A stretch of DNA of 64,000 nt from NCBI RefSeq assembly GCF_030150205.1, contig NZ_JASLGT010000008.1, positions 496,001 through 560,000 of the forward strand. Reading direction: 5' to 3'. This stretch comes from Niabella sp. GTDB lineage: Bacteria; Bacteroidota; Bacteroidia; Chitinophagales; Chitinophagaceae. Made by a program: the position numbers and the translations under genes. Shown here piece after piece: positions 33,133 through 42,885 of this stretch; position 1 is the stretch's first letter, and every line of letters begins with the position of its first letter. The notes beneath the pieces were generated by a model. That model was not told where the DNA came from. It did not search any database and saw only the letters and a list, made by a program, of their open reading frames with translations.

Positions 33133-35232
33133 CTATTGCAATATCCATGTCATCCGATCCTTTAATTGTTTGCCATTTGCCGAACCCGTTGCCTCAATTT
33201 CATTTGCGCCTTTTTTTAATGTAACATTTTCAAATATCCAATGTTTTTTATTAACGCCGTACTGTCCCTTTACTTCCTTTCCGTTTACAAAAAGCCGCAC
33301 CTGCGCCAGGTTCGAAAATGCCTGCACCCTGGTGGTATCCTGTGTACGTATACTATCGCGCCGGTTGGCCAGGTAAAGCATCGGTTCCGGGTTCCAGTTG
33401 GCCTTATACCAGTAAAAAGCATCCTTTCTTCGTTTCCGGTCGAAGCTAACCAATCCTTTTAAATTTCGTGCATTCACCCCACCCCGGTTCCACATGGGAA
33501 CTGCAAATTCAAAGGCATTCCATAAATAGGATGCAAGAATGTAGGGATGCTTTTCGATAATCGCCCATTGTTGAATATGCGTTTCTGTCTGGTAATTTTC
33601 GGGGTAGAACTTCCCGCTTACGGGATTGATCTTTGAAGGGTCCGGCAGTGTTTCTGAAGACTGATCCATATTGCCATCGGCACCGTATTCCGTTAACATG
33701 ACTTTGTAGGCCGGATAACTTTTTTCAAGGCCGGAAGCCCATTTTTCAAGATCGCCGATTCTTCCCTCGTACCAGCCGTAATAGCGGTTCATACCCTGTA
33801 CATCTGCAGCCAGGTTAGCCGGCCGGTTCATTTCACCAAAACCGGAAACAGCCACCGTATACCTATCCGGATCATCCGTTTTTGCAATATCATTCAATTC
33901 CCTGGTAAGCACCGGCACATGTTCATCCTGCGTTTTAGAATAAACCTCATTATGCATGCCCCAGATATAGATGGAGGGATGATTCCGGTTTTGCCGCACC
34001 AGCTCCGTCATTTGCTGTTTGGCGTTTTCACTTTCCTGGTACGAAGTGGTATTTACAAAAGGAATCTCTGCCCAGATCAACAGGCCCATTTTATCTGCCA
34101 GCGCATACATATCTTCCGCCTGCTGGTAATGCGCCAGCCGGATCGTTGTGGCACCCATTTCCCGGATGATCTTCATATCTTCTTCATGCTGCGCGTGCGA
34201 AAGCGCGTTTCCGTACTGCCAGCGATCCTGGTGTCTTGTAACTCCGTACATCGGGTATTTAACACCGTTCAGGTACATGCCGTCCCCGGCCCGCAGTTCA
34301 AACCGGCGAACACCAAGCGGCTGGGTAACCGCGTCCAGCTCCTGGCCATCCCGGATCAGAGCGGTGGTGAGGCTATACAAATATGGATCTTTTATACCGT
34401 TCCACAGATGCGGGTTATTCACCGGAAATACCTGCTCTACGTAGGTAGTACCCTGGGGACTTACCAATACATTTTTGCGTACCCGGGCCACTGTCTTTCC
34501 GCTGGCATTTTTTACAACTATTTGCAGTATCACGGTCTGCGCCGTTGCTTCATTGTTCTCCAGTTTTGCGTTCACCTGTATATCGGCCCTCTTTGCCGAT
34601 ACATGCTTCTGTGTAATGTAGATACCCGGCGATGCATAGTCTGTAACCGTTATATTTACAGGTGCTGTAACGATCAGGCTTACCGGCCGGTAAATGCCCC
34701 CGTAGATCGGGAACAGAAAATGGTTTACCGGCAGCACATCTTTTCGTGCATCGTTATTGGTTTTGACCAGGATCAGGTTCTCTTCGCCGTATTTTACCGT
34801 ATGGGTAATTTCAAAAGCGAAAGCGGCATAGCTTCCTTTATGCTCGGTAAGGTATCGCCCGTTGATATAAATGGTAGCTACCGATCCAACACCTTCAAAA
34901 CGCAAAAAGATCCGTTTTCCTTTCAATTCATTCTTTATAAAAAAACTCTTTTTATAAAAAGCATCGCCGGCGTAGAAGTTCTTATCGAGCTGCATATCTG
35001 TACGGTTATAAGTATGCGGCACCGTGATCTTTTCCCATTCCTCGTGCAGGTAGCTGGTATCCTTTCCAAAATCGCCCGGTCCTTTTTTAAATTCCCAGTT
35101 ATCGTTAAAGGTAATCACCGTTCTGCTATTTTGTGCAGCAGCCTTATTAACCATTCCCCAACACAACACACCAACGACCATGCTCCAGACAACCCTTTTA
35201 AAAAAAAGGGGCGTATAATATTTCATTTCCAT
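33133..35232 (-). CDS. GH2 beta-galactosidase family protein
   Basis: A 699-residue secreted GH2 enzyme. After a signal peptide (to about AAAQ, residue 34) come the jelly-roll sugar-binding domain, an immunoglobulin-like domain (about 190-300), and the barrel. The acid/base is Glu429 in WGMHNEVYS and the nucleophile is Glu515 in MLTEYGADG. The linker motif PMYGVTRHQD is the usual GH2 entrance. It could instead be a beta-glucuronidase or mannosidase; the neighbours favour galactosidase. A second Met at 35226 is an alternative start. Confidence 0.88.
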   Translation of the reverse strand: MEMKYYTPLFFKRVVWSMVVGVLCWGMVNKAAAQNSRTVITFNDNWEFKKGPGDFGKDTSYLHEEWEKITVPHTYNRTDMQLDKNFYAGDAFYKKSFFIKNELKGKRIFLRFEGVGSVATIYINGRYLTEHKGSYAAFAFEITHTVKYGEENLILVKTNNDARKDVLPVNHFLFPIYGGIYRPVSLIVTAPVNITVTDYASPGIYITQKHVSAKRADIQVNAKLENNEATAQTVILQIVVKNASGKTVARVRKNVLVSPQGTTYVEQVFPVNNPHLWNGIKDPYLYSLTTALIRDGQELDAVTQPLGVRRFELRAGDGMYLNGVKYPMYGVTRHQDRWQYGNALSHAQHEEDMKIIREMGATTIRLAHYQQAEDMYALADKMGLLIWAEIPFVNTTSYQESENAKQQMTELVRQNRNHPSIYIWGMHNEVYSKTQDEHVPVLTRELNDIAKTDDPDRYTVAVSGFGEMNRPANLAADVQGMNRYYGWYEGRIGDLEKWASGLEKSYPAYKVMLTEYGADGNMDQSSETLPDPSKINPVSGKFYPENYQTETHIQQWAIIEKHPYILASYLWNAFEFAVPMWNRGGVNARNLKGLVSFDRKRRKDAFYWYKANWNPEPMLYLANRRDSIRTQDTTRVQAFSNLAQVRLFVNGKEVKGQYGVNKKHWIFENVTLKKGANEIEATGSANGKQLKDRMTWILQ

Positions 35233-35550
35233 AATTTATGATAAATACTCAATTTTAAAAACTCCGTAACGGACCTTGCAAAACCTGGGGAAAGTGTTTC
35301 AGTTTCCTGATGCCTGCAAATATATCCGGCTTTTTCAATAAAAGCCGGGAAGTCCGCTTGCTTTTCATACCATCACCGGCGCATCTCCGCATGCAAACGA
35401 TTGTCCATCTTTTATCCGCTTATACCCGCTATTCTGCCCTTATAATCTTCCTCCTTAAAAAAAGTCACGCCATGGAAATGGCGCGACGAGAGATTGATTG
35501 TTTGTCGAAAATTGTTTTGTACGTTGCGCCGGGATCAAGCAAAGGCTGTT
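35233..35550 (-). other. gap between the operon end and GH2, with a candidate promoter
   Basis: The minus strand carries TATATTTG at 35317-35324, an exact TAnnTTTG match about 85 bases ahead of the GH2 start. A perfect 9-bp hairpin, CCGGCTTTT (35326-35334) with AAAAGCCGG (35340-35348), lies immediately upstream of it and could be an operator or hairpin. No other gene is supported here. Confidence 0.4.
35457..35487 (-). terminator. terminator of the SusC/D operon
   Basis: Read on the minus strand, GTCGCGCCAT pairs with ATGGCGTGAC (one mismatch) around a TTCC loop and is followed by seven T residues. It lies 64 bases beyond the stop of the small membrane peptide and separates the SusC/D operon from GH2. 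Confidence 0.85.
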
Positions 35551-35658
35551 TTATATAAAGCCGTTCGCTTTCAAAAAGATGAATACGATCACCACTAATA
35601 CCAACACCACAACGGCTATATCTTTAAAAAACGTTGATCTCATATCCGGATGCGCCAT
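35551..35658 (-). CDS. putative 35-residue single-pass membrane peptide
   Basis: The ATG at 35658 abuts the TAA of the upstream alkaline-phosphatase-like gene with no gap. The frame runs 35 codons to a TAA at 35551-35553, and an intrinsic terminator follows. Residues 1-13 are polar (MAHPDMRSTFFKD), residues 15-29 are AVVVLVLVVIVFIFL, and the tail is KANGFI. This is the pattern of a single transmembrane helix. Zero-gap coupling and position before the terminator support translation. I know of no matching family; function unknown. Confidence 0.5.
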   Translation of the reverse strand: MAHPDMRSTFFKDIAVVVLVLVVIVFIFLKANGFI

Positions 35659-37383
35659 TTATTTTATAAATTCCGTTTCATACTTCGAAAGCCATTCTTT
35701 GCTTTCGAAACCCCAGGCAGAAAGCGGATTCAGATTTACCCAATAAAAAAGATTGGGCGCGATATCTGTGTTTGTTGTTAAAAAATTGTCGGGCGTATTG
35801 CAATTGGTAGCCGACAGCAGCGACCAGGCTGGTGTAAAATTCATCACCAGGTCTTTACCGGTTGCTAACGGACTTTTATTGCGATATACATTTCCCAATG
35901 CTTCATTGCACGGCCAGTACCCGATAAGGTTACTATAAAAGTCATCTGTACTGGTAATGCCGTTCTTACAGGGATAACTTTGAATATATGCTTCGGACAC
36001 CGCTTTGTTCCAGATGGCTAATTCGATCGCCCGGAAGGGCAGATTACCTGTAGCCGCAGTTATATTTCCAATTACAAGCGGACTTCCCGGACTGGAAAGG
36101 TCCGGATAAGCCGTCATATCATACGTAGAATCTTTTACTCCATTCGTATATACACTGGCATATCGTTTACCATCGGTTTTCGTTTGCACCACCAGGGCTA
36201 TCGTTACCCATCCGGAATTGACAGCAGGCAAAGGCTGTTTGCTGTGGAGAAAATATCTTGGAGTAGTACCTCCGCCACCTTCGCCAATACAAATCCTGAA
36301 ATTATTGGCTCCATTGGTCATCAGCTCCCAGCCCTTTATATTCGTATACGGGTGGCTTACTTTAGACACCAGTACCGAATTCCCCGAAGGTGAAAAATTA
36401 CCGGTGCGCATTACTTTTACCATCATTGTAAATTCTCCAGCACCTACTGCAGGAATATCGTACCCCATGCCGGTAACACTTGCTGCAGGAAGAACCGCCT
36501 GCGTAGCAATAGCAGTGTGATTTACAGCGTTTGTCAATGCAGGCGCTATGAATTGCTTTTTTACAAAATTGGAGTTATTATAAATGGTAAAAATTTTCCG
36601 CTGAAGGATGGTTGGATCTCCGTACCGGTTTCCTTCTCCCCCGTGGTTAGACGTTACTATCGTGAGCCAGTCCTCCAGCTTATAATTGCTTCTTTTTGCC
36701 ACGGCATCCAGTATTTCTTTAATATAGCCGTCTACTTTTAATACCGCATCTTTATACGCCTGCTGATCTGCAGAGAAAGCAGAGGCAAGACCGGCAAGGT
36801 TTACGCTGTTAAAGTTCACCATTATTACCCCCAGCTTGTCGTCCTGAAGATACCGGATCGCGCTGTCTTTTACCTGCTGATCCGCCGCAGCTACAACCGC
36901 ACTACCCGCAAATTTCAACCCGTTTACAGCCAGTCCTGCCCAGGGCGTAATGGCCACTGTTTTTGGCAGGTAACCGGATATTAACAGCCGTTGAAAAAAA
37001 TTGGAAAACACGGGCAGGTCTTCTTTTTCATGTAAGCTATCCTGATCCAGACCCGGAGTAAAGGAACTATCAATAATGCCGGAAGTTGCGGCAGATTTAC
37101 CACTCAGAATGTTGGCCCAGGAAGGACCATCTGTAGTTTGTGCATCTGCAAATGCCTCCCAGGAGTACTTGGCGTGCTCTGTAAGACCCATGATCGACGG
37201 TGGTGCAATTTTCTTTACTTCCGGGCCGGAGGCGCCATCCAGCACAATCATCAGCACCTTTCTTTTTTTACTAAATGGTTTCTCCACGGCTGTTTCAAAA
37301 ACTTCAGGAGGATCGTAGTATTTAGAGCAGGCTGCAATGGAGCCCATAACCAACAGGAATATAAAAAAGTAAAACCGTTTCAT
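35659..37383 (-). CDS. alkaline-phosphatase-fold lipoprotein with LamG-like domain, catalytic residues eroded
   Basis: A 574-residue lipoprotein (MGSIAACSKYY lipobox). Residues 41-300 have the alkaline phosphatase/sulfatase superfamily layout: VLMIVLDGASG with Asp49, a PSWANILSG nucleophile region, and IVTSNHGGEG where TSDHG is expected (Asn246, His247). The middle metal-site segment reads FNSVNLAG instead of the usual D-x-x-D-x-x-GH. Residues about 315-470 form a LamG/concanavalin-like domain, and the rest resembles DUF4983-type tails. It follows the M60 peptidase gene by 11 bases. It may be a weak or dead hydrolase reused as a surface glycan-binding protein. Confidence 0.75.
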   Translation of the reverse strand: MKRFYFFIFLLVMGSIAACSKYYDPPEVFETAVEKPFSKKRKVLMIVLDGASGPEVKKIAPPSIMGLTEHAKYSWEAFADAQTTDGPSWANILSGKSAATSGIIDSSFTPGLDQDSLHEKEDLPVFSNFFQRLLISGYLPKTVAITPWAGLAVNGLKFAGSAVVAAADQQVKDSAIRYLQDDKLGVIMVNFNSVNLAGLASAFSADQQAYKDAVLKVDGYIKEILDAVAKRSNYKLEDWLTIVTSNHGGEGNRYGDPTILQRKIFTIYNNSNFVKKQFIAPALTNAVNHTAIATQAVLPAASVTGMGYDIPAVGAGEFTMMVKVMRTGNFSPSGNSVLVSKVSHPYTNIKGWELMTNGANNFRICIGEGGGGTTPRYFLHSKQPLPAVNSGWVTIALVVQTKTDGKRYASVYTNGVKDSTYDMTAYPDLSSPGSPLVIGNITAATGNLPFRAIELAIWNKAVSEAYIQSYPCKNGITSTDDFYSNLIGYWPCNEALGNVYRNKSPLATGKDLVMNFTPAWSLLSATNCNTPDNFLTTNTDIAPNLFYWVNLNPLSAWGFESKEWLSKYETEFIK

Positions 37384-37394
37384 TTATAAATATT

Positions 37395-39440
37395 TTAATA
37401 GTAAAAAGCACCAAACTCTGCAAGGGCCGAATTATTGTTACTATCTGTTGTGCGCCCCCATGTGACCCGGAAGTACTGGAAGGTTTTGGTGGTAGGCAAA
37501 TCAATATATTGCTTAGCCACGGCATCTGCCGCAGTACCCGTTTTCAGCGTGTAGCTGCCCACATTCTCCCAGGTAGCGTTATCCATACTTACTTCAATGG
37601 TCACAGCCGTCAGATGCGTTGAAGGGGTATTTTGTCGCTGAACAAAATAAAACCCATCGGCTGTTATCGCTTTGGTTCCGGTTTTTACCACCGCAGCAAA
37701 CGGATAAGAAGCAGCCTGGGTACCACCCGTTGTATTGGGCGTAGCACCCGCCGTGTTGGGGCCCAGGTAACATCCCTGAAAACAACTTGACCATATTGTA
37801 GCTGTGTTTCCATCCAGCAAATTAGCCGGTGTGTATGTATCCAGAGGATAACGGATATTGGTAATGGATTCAACGGTCCACCCCAAACTTGTACCCGGCT
37901 TACCTGCACCAAAATCGGTTCTTAACACCTGGTCCCCGCCGGTACCGGTATATGGGTTGTATAACCAGAGATTTGTTTTTAGCCTGGGATATCCTTTATC
38001 AGCGATCGCTTTCCGGGATGTTGCACTTATGGTAAGTCCCCATTCCCGCATAAACCGGTACATATCCGTTTTGGTAAACTCACAAAGGCGTTCATAATAA
38101 AAATCAACTTTTGATTGATCATCAATTGCTGTAAACCGGGCATTTCTTGCAGCCGTACACAGGTAGGTCATAAATTCGAACCCATATTTCTCAAATATCT
38201 GGGTATAAAAACTCATCTTGGCGTCATCTGAAGGATTGGTTACTGCGGTACTGCCGTCCCAGGTGGTGGTACCCGTCCATCGCTTCTTAAGTGAATCTAA
38301 CGATACATAGGGAAGAGCGCCGTTCCAGGAACGCAGTTCATTGGGATGGTGATACCCAGCCGGGTTATTTACCTGTGCATTTTTAAAACTGAACAGGTTA
38401 TTACTCACCTCTCCGTTGCCGCTAAAACTCCAGGTACTGCCCATCTGCATGTTATGTCCCTGCTCATGGAAGGTACCCCAGTTCGATGTACGCACAAGAT
38501 CGGGCGTTACCGCCTGTTTGAAATAGTTCATGGTATTCATCGCCACTACCGGAAACCCGCTATGCTGGGCACCCACAGAAGGCTGCACATCGTGTACCAC
38601 CCGCCACTGGTTAAACGGCGCCCTGTTCTTTACATCAGGATTGCCTTCGATCAGTCCATACCAGTCCCAATACACTTCTTTAATGGTTTTATCCCATAAG
38701 GTCATCAACTCTGTGGGACTGCTGATAGGCGCCTGGGCCAGCTTTGCAGTCTCCAGCGTAAATACGATACGGCCACCTACCAGTTCAAAAAAAGGAACAG
38801 ATGTTTTACGCGCCAGCTCCTTCCATTCAGCATCTGTCGTTTTTCCCAGGAAAAAGCTGGCTGACTTTGCGGTTCCGCTAAATGTAACCGGCACAATGGC
38901 GCCGGTTGGCTTTGCAGGGATTATATAAATAAGGCCACCATAAAGATTGCGTAAATAGTTCTTGCCCGGGAACAATTGCTTCCGGTTGTAGATCAGGGGG
39001 TCGCGTTTCAGGTCGGCCTTACCGGTCAGATTATCGGTATGCGAACCTATTTGCGCCTCCAGGCCATAAATACCGTCGGGTACTTCCACCGTAATCAATT
39101 CGCCGGCCGGTGCCCACATGCCGGTGCTTAGCCAGTTACCCGGAGCCACACTGATACGCAGGTCTGAAGCCGGCACATTTACATAATTCAAATCGATGTT
39201 CACCACATAATTTTGCAGGCGGGGTTCGTCCGGACTGATCAAACCCGGGAAAACGCTGGCCTGGATATATTTCGATTTATCGATCTTAACAGATGTGTCA
39301 ACCTCCACGTTGACCGTATCCGGGAAATTGGTGGAGGTATACCCATTGTCAAATTTCAATCCGTAGTTTTTATTGCATCCCGCCAGCCAGGTGAAGATGC
39401 AACATAAGGCTACCAGGAGATAATAGTTGTTCCTTTTCAT
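37395..39440 (-). CDS. M60/enhancin-type metallopeptidase lipoprotein with discoidin-like domain
   Basis: A 681-residue lipoprotein (LAGCNKN lipobox). The gluzincin motif HEQGH is at residues 325-329, followed by the third ligand Glu344 in GNGEVSNN, as in M60-like peptidases. The conserved WGTFHEQGHNMQMGSTW context is complete. An N-terminal beta domain precedes it, and a discoidin/F5-8C-like domain spans about 510-681 (NLLDGNTATIWSS, FQYFRVTWGRT). M60 enzymes cut O-glycosylated mucin-like proteins. It lies between the two alkaline-phosphatase-fold genes and is the clearest catalyst encoded in the operon. Confidence 0.88.
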   Translation of the reverse strand: MKRNNYYLLVALCCIFTWLAGCNKNYGLKFDNGYTSTNFPDTVNVEVDTSVKIDKSKYIQASVFPGLISPDEPRLQNYVVNIDLNYVNVPASDLRISVAPGNWLSTGMWAPAGELITVEVPDGIYGLEAQIGSHTDNLTGKADLKRDPLIYNRKQLFPGKNYLRNLYGGLIYIIPAKPTGAIVPVTFSGTAKSASFFLGKTTDAEWKELARKTSVPFFELVGGRIVFTLETAKLAQAPISSPTELMTLWDKTIKEVYWDWYGLIEGNPDVKNRAPFNQWRVVHDVQPSVGAQHSGFPVVAMNTMNYFKQAVTPDLVRTSNWGTFHEQGHNMQMGSTWSFSGNGEVSNNLFSFKNAQVNNPAGYHHPNELRSWNGALPYVSLDSLKKRWTGTTTWDGSTAVTNPSDDAKMSFYTQIFEKYGFEFMTYLCTAARNARFTAIDDQSKVDFYYERLCEFTKTDMYRFMREWGLTISATSRKAIADKGYPRLKTNLWLYNPYTGTGGDQVLRTDFGAGKPGTSLGWTVESITNIRYPLDTYTPANLLDGNTATIWSSCFQGCYLGPNTAGATPNTTGGTQAASYPFAAVVKTGTKAITADGFYFVQRQNTPSTHLTAVTIEVSMDNATWENVGSYTLKTGTAADAVAKQYIDLPTTKTFQYFRVTWGRTTDSNNNSALAEFGAFYY

Positions 39441-39461
39441 ATAAAAAACTCTTACATTGAA

Positions 39462-41231
39462 TTATTTCGCGTTACTAAAGAGCGGCAACCACGGTTTGGC
39501 ATCCAGGTTGAGCCCTGCTATATCTGACACGCCCAGCCAGCTATAAATAAACAGGGGGATATCTACCGGCTGTGGCAAAGAAGTGTCAATATCGTAGGGC
39601 ACGGTAGGACAGATATTGTCTGATTGCATGAGTGATGCAGCCGTCCAGGAAAGACCATTTGGAAAGATGATATCTTTTTTACTGGCACTGAGATCGGTAA
39701 AGATATTTAACATGCGTTCCGTGCTTTTAAGTCCCAGCCCTTGCCAGTATCCAATAAGATTATTAAAATAAAGATCCGTGGGGTTTACCAGCGTGCTGCA
39801 ATAATTGGCCCTGATGAATGCGTCTGGCAGGGCCACATTATAAATCCGGATGTCTGCGATAGAAAACTTTGGCGTATACTGTCCATAGGAAGGTCCTCCG
39901 CCAATGGTCATTGAGTCAGGCGTGGAGATGTTCTTACCGGTTATATCCGCAGGTGCTGTGTATAATTGTCCGTTCTTATAAAAATTAGCCCACCTTTTCG
40001 ATACACTGTCGTAAATACGCAGGGTATATGTATTCCATACATTTAAAGCTTCGGTATTGCCTCCGCCTCCAACAAATACACCCGCCAGCATTGCCCGGGC
40101 CTTTCCGCTTCCCAGTTGTATGGCCCAGCCCCCCGAAGGGTTATTACCAGCTGCACCCGAAGATTTGGCCAGTAATGAAGGGCTGTTGGAACCCAGGCTA
40201 CTAAAATTCGCCTTGAATTGTACTGTATAGCCTCCTACGGTTCCAAAATTATAGGTCCCCGCATTCCCCCCTTTTATGGTACCCATTGCGGCCTGCGTAC
40301 CCAACTGGTTATTCAGATCGGATGAACCAATTACATAACCGTCCTGCTGGTAGTTCTTTATATTCGGTTTGGGAAAATACCTTACAGAGAAATGATCATT
40401 AGCAAAAAGTACAAAGGCATTTCTTTTGGGTTGACTAAATGCCGTTCCGTCGTACTCTTCCGGGTATAACGCATACAATCCTCCCTGGTTAGACGCTACA
40501 ATGATGAGCCAGTTTTCTGACTTATAGCCCGGGCGACTGTGTATGGCTGTTAAAAGAGCGCCCATAAAGTTATCAAACGGTTTTATGGCAGCAACATATT
40601 GTGCCGATCGGGGACCATAGCCATATTGTGATCCTGCATCATATAAACCCTGGTATTGTGCCAGTACCAGGTCCGATGCCGCATTCTTTAGCTCAGCAAC
40701 CGCAGCCGTTTGCACCTCAGCGTCTGAATTCAGTAGCTGTTTCTGATCCGCTCCCGCAAGAAGATTGTTGTATAGAAATGAATTCCGTACATAAGCAGCA
40801 GTCCGCAAGCCTGCGTTATTGCTTTTTATCACTTTCATAAACGTTGGGTAAGCGGCCAGGTTATTGTTTCCGGAGGCCTTTACCTGGTGTTTGTTTACCA
40901 GCACCCCGGTAAGCATATCCGCATAGCCTGTAGGTAAAAAAGAATTGCTGTCTGCCACGCTGCCTCCCGAATAAAGGGCTTCCCGGGTAAGCGCGTACAA
41001 ATTAGGATTTTTATCATCCTTCTGGGCCTCCGTTTCTAATACGGCGCCTACACCGCCATCCACCATTACATACAATACTTTATTCGCATTCTGGAACTGG
41101 TGTACAGCCGTATCCGCATTTGTTTGAAACTGCAGCCGCTGGTCAAAATCGCGGTTACAGGAAGCCATTATGGTACTAAATAAAACGCTAAAAAGGCTTA
41201 GCCGTCCTACTGTATCTTTTAAATTATTCAT
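39462..41231 (-). CDS. second alkaline-phosphatase-fold/LamG lipoprotein, catalytic residues eroded
   Basis: A 589-residue paralog of the protein at 35659-37383, with a probable lipobox at IMASCNRD. VLYVMVDGG (Asp58) and LPTGYADMLTG mark the start of the phosphatase fold. The TSDHG position reads ASNQGG (Asn248, Gln249), and the middle metal segment reads YQGLYDAGSQ. Most metal ligands are therefore absent, more so than in its paralog. A LamG-like domain (TVQFKANFSSLG to FSIADIRIYNVALP) fills about residues 330-480. It is 21 bases upstream of the M60 gene and is probably a binding protein. Confidence 0.72.
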   Translation of the reverse strand: MNNLKDTVGRLSLFSVLFSTIMASCNRDFDQRLQFQTNADTAVHQFQNANKVLYVMVDGGVGAVLETEAQKDDKNPNLYALTREALYSGGSVADSNSFLPTGYADMLTGVLVNKHQVKASGNNNLAAYPTFMKVIKSNNAGLRTAAYVRNSFLYNNLLAGADQKQLLNSDAEVQTAAVAELKNAASDLVLAQYQGLYDAGSQYGYGPRSAQYVAAIKPFDNFMGALLTAIHSRPGYKSENWLIIVASNQGGLYALYPEEYDGTAFSQPKRNAFVLFANDHFSVRYFPKPNIKNYQQDGYVIGSSDLNNQLGTQAAMGTIKGGNAGTYNFGTVGGYTVQFKANFSSLGSNSPSLLAKSSGAAGNNPSGGWAIQLGSGKARAMLAGVFVGGGGNTEALNVWNTYTLRIYDSVSKRWANFYKNGQLYTAPADITGKNISTPDSMTIGGGPSYGQYTPKFSIADIRIYNVALPDAFIRANYCSTLVNPTDLYFNNLIGYWQGLGLKSTERMLNIFTDLSASKKDIIFPNGLSWTAASLMQSDNICPTVPYDIDTSLPQPVDIPLFIYSWLGVSDIAGLNLDAKPWLPLFSNAK

Positions 41232-41257
41232 AGTAAAAATTATGCTCGTACAAACGC

Positions 41258-42862
41258 TTAATTATTAAAAACCAGCTTCATAATACAACCTATGGGCTGT
41301 CCCTGAAACGTACCGATAACGCCACCTAAAAGAACAGCCGGCAGTCCGCCCACTCCGGATTTTGTTTCAACCATATCGTTTATCACACCGTTTAACTTTC
41401 CGGTAGCGTTATAACCCGCCGTCAGGCCTCCGTCTGCATTTAAGACCATCAGCCCCTGGCGCGTTACATTGTTGTACTTTTCAAAAAAGCCGGAAACCAC
41501 AATCAATCCATTACTCAACTGCAACGCCAGCATCGGCAAACCACCCGCAAAACCCGCGCTTTTAAATCCCGGATCCAGGGTTCCATTATCATCCAGTACC
41601 GCAATATTGGCGGCATCCTGACCGTTAAATTTGCTAAAGTCGCCGGTAATTACGATCTTCTTTGTGGTAGCATTATACCGGATAGAAAAGATCGCACCAT
41701 TTGCTCCTGAACCGGTATTAAACGTACCATCAACCGTACCATCCGTATTCAACCGTACAATACGGTTAACCTGTTTTCCGCGGAAGGTGGTAAAAGCGCC
41801 TACCAGCACCAGTTTTCCATCGGCCTGCATAAAGCCGTCATTTAAAGAACCATTACCTGCCGGCAGCGAAGCCCTGGCGGCTGTGTTATAGGAATAGGCA
41901 GAATCCAGGTTGCCATCCAGGTCCATCCGTGCAATTTGCTGGTTAGGGATAAAGGAGATGAGCTTGTTATCTTTTGTAGACCGTTCGTAAAAATAGGTTC
42001 CATACCCTGTAATATTACCGATGGCCGTAACCTGGTTATTATAGTAAAACAGTTTTTTTACATTACCCAAAAGATTTCCATTAAAATAAGAAACGGTGTC
42101 GGTGGCCATAAATGGATCGGATATGCCCGGGCTTACATAAAGATCTACGATCCGGGTTTTTAACGTAGCATCAGGATTTAAGCGCACCATACCATTTAGT
42201 CCTTTCTTACCATTATAAGAGTTCAGCGAACCGCCCGCCAGGTATTCACCGGAGGGCAATCGCAGCATACAGTTCATGGTTCCCACATCAGCCCCCGTGC
42301 CGGTATTAAAGCCTCCAACCAAACCACCCGTGGTATTGATCTGAACAAGATCCCGTAATTGTTTTCCCTGATAGGAAAAGATATTTCCAACCAGGGCGAA
42401 GTTACCATTGGACAACGGCAGTACCTGGTTAACGACATTCGCTAACCCTGTATTGTTGCCGGGATTAAAGGTAGGGTCCAGGCCCAGTTTGCCCCTCACC
42501 GTAAATGAAGGACCCAGAAACACCTGACCATCCACACGCAGGGAAGCCCCGCCGGAGCTTACGTTTTCTGGCAATATGATGGTGATCGTACTGTCTGTAA
42601 ATCCCGACACCGTAGCCGGCATACCGTTGGCCATGAAGGAGATCTTCTCTTTCATTTCTGGCTTTAGTCCTTTCACGGAGAAGGTCATTGCCTGGCCAGC
42701 CTCTCCATTAGCCGGAACAGGCGGTGTATTTACAAAATCGATCTGAATAACACGTTGCCCGCCCCCGTAAGGATCATCATAGATCTCTGATGTTTTGTTG
42801 CAGGAAAACTGAACCAGAAACATCAGCGAAAGCAATCCGATATAAAAATAATTTCGCACCAT
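41258..42862 (-). CDS. IPT-domain lipoprotein with propeller-type repeats (DUF5008-like)
   Basis: A 534-residue lipoprotein (FLVQFSCNK lipobox). Residues about 40-130 form an IPT/TIG-like immunoglobulin fold. After that come repeated units of about 50-60 residues resembling delta-60 repeats, such as RIVRLNTDGTVDGTFNTGSGANG and GKLVLVGAFTTFRGKQVNRI. These would make a beta-propeller. No catalytic residues are visible. In this operon position, after SusD and a fasciclin protein, it probably acts as a surface glycan- or protein-binding module. It starts 23 bases after the fasciclin gene. Confidence 0.75.
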   Translation of the reverse strand: MVRNYFYIGLLSLMFLVQFSCNKTSEIYDDPYGGGQRVIQIDFVNTPPVPANGEAGQAMTFSVKGLKPEMKEKISFMANGMPATVSGFTDSTITIILPENVSSGGASLRVDGQVFLGPSFTVRGKLGLDPTFNPGNNTGLANVVNQVLPLSNGNFALVGNIFSYQGKQLRDLVQINTTGGLVGGFNTGTGADVGTMNCMLRLPSGEYLAGGSLNSYNGKKGLNGMVRLNPDATLKTRIVDLYVSPGISDPFMATDTVSYFNGNLLGNVKKLFYYNNQVTAIGNITGYGTYFYERSTKDNKLISFIPNQQIARMDLDGNLDSAYSYNTAARASLPAGNGSLNDGFMQADGKLVLVGAFTTFRGKQVNRIVRLNTDGTVDGTFNTGSGANGAIFSIRYNATTKKIVITGDFSKFNGQDAANIAVLDDNGTLDPGFKSAGFAGGLPMLALQLSNGLIVVSGFFEKYNNVTRQGLMVLNADGGLTAGYNATGKLNGVINDMVETKSGVGGLPAVLLGGVIGTFQGQPIGCIMKLVFNN

Positions 42863-42885
42863 CGGTGTTGATAATTTGTAGTAGA

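Noticed and set aside
33919..35241. A 440-codon plus-strand frame antisense to GH2
   Set aside because: GH2 motifs and active-site residues are on the minus strand. The plus-strand product is a Cys/His/Arg-rich shadow.
35498..35746. Plus-strand frame across the end of the SusC/D operon
   Set aside because: It overlaps the C-terminus of the phosphatase-fold gene and the minus-strand small peptide, with a poor Thr/Asn-rich composition.
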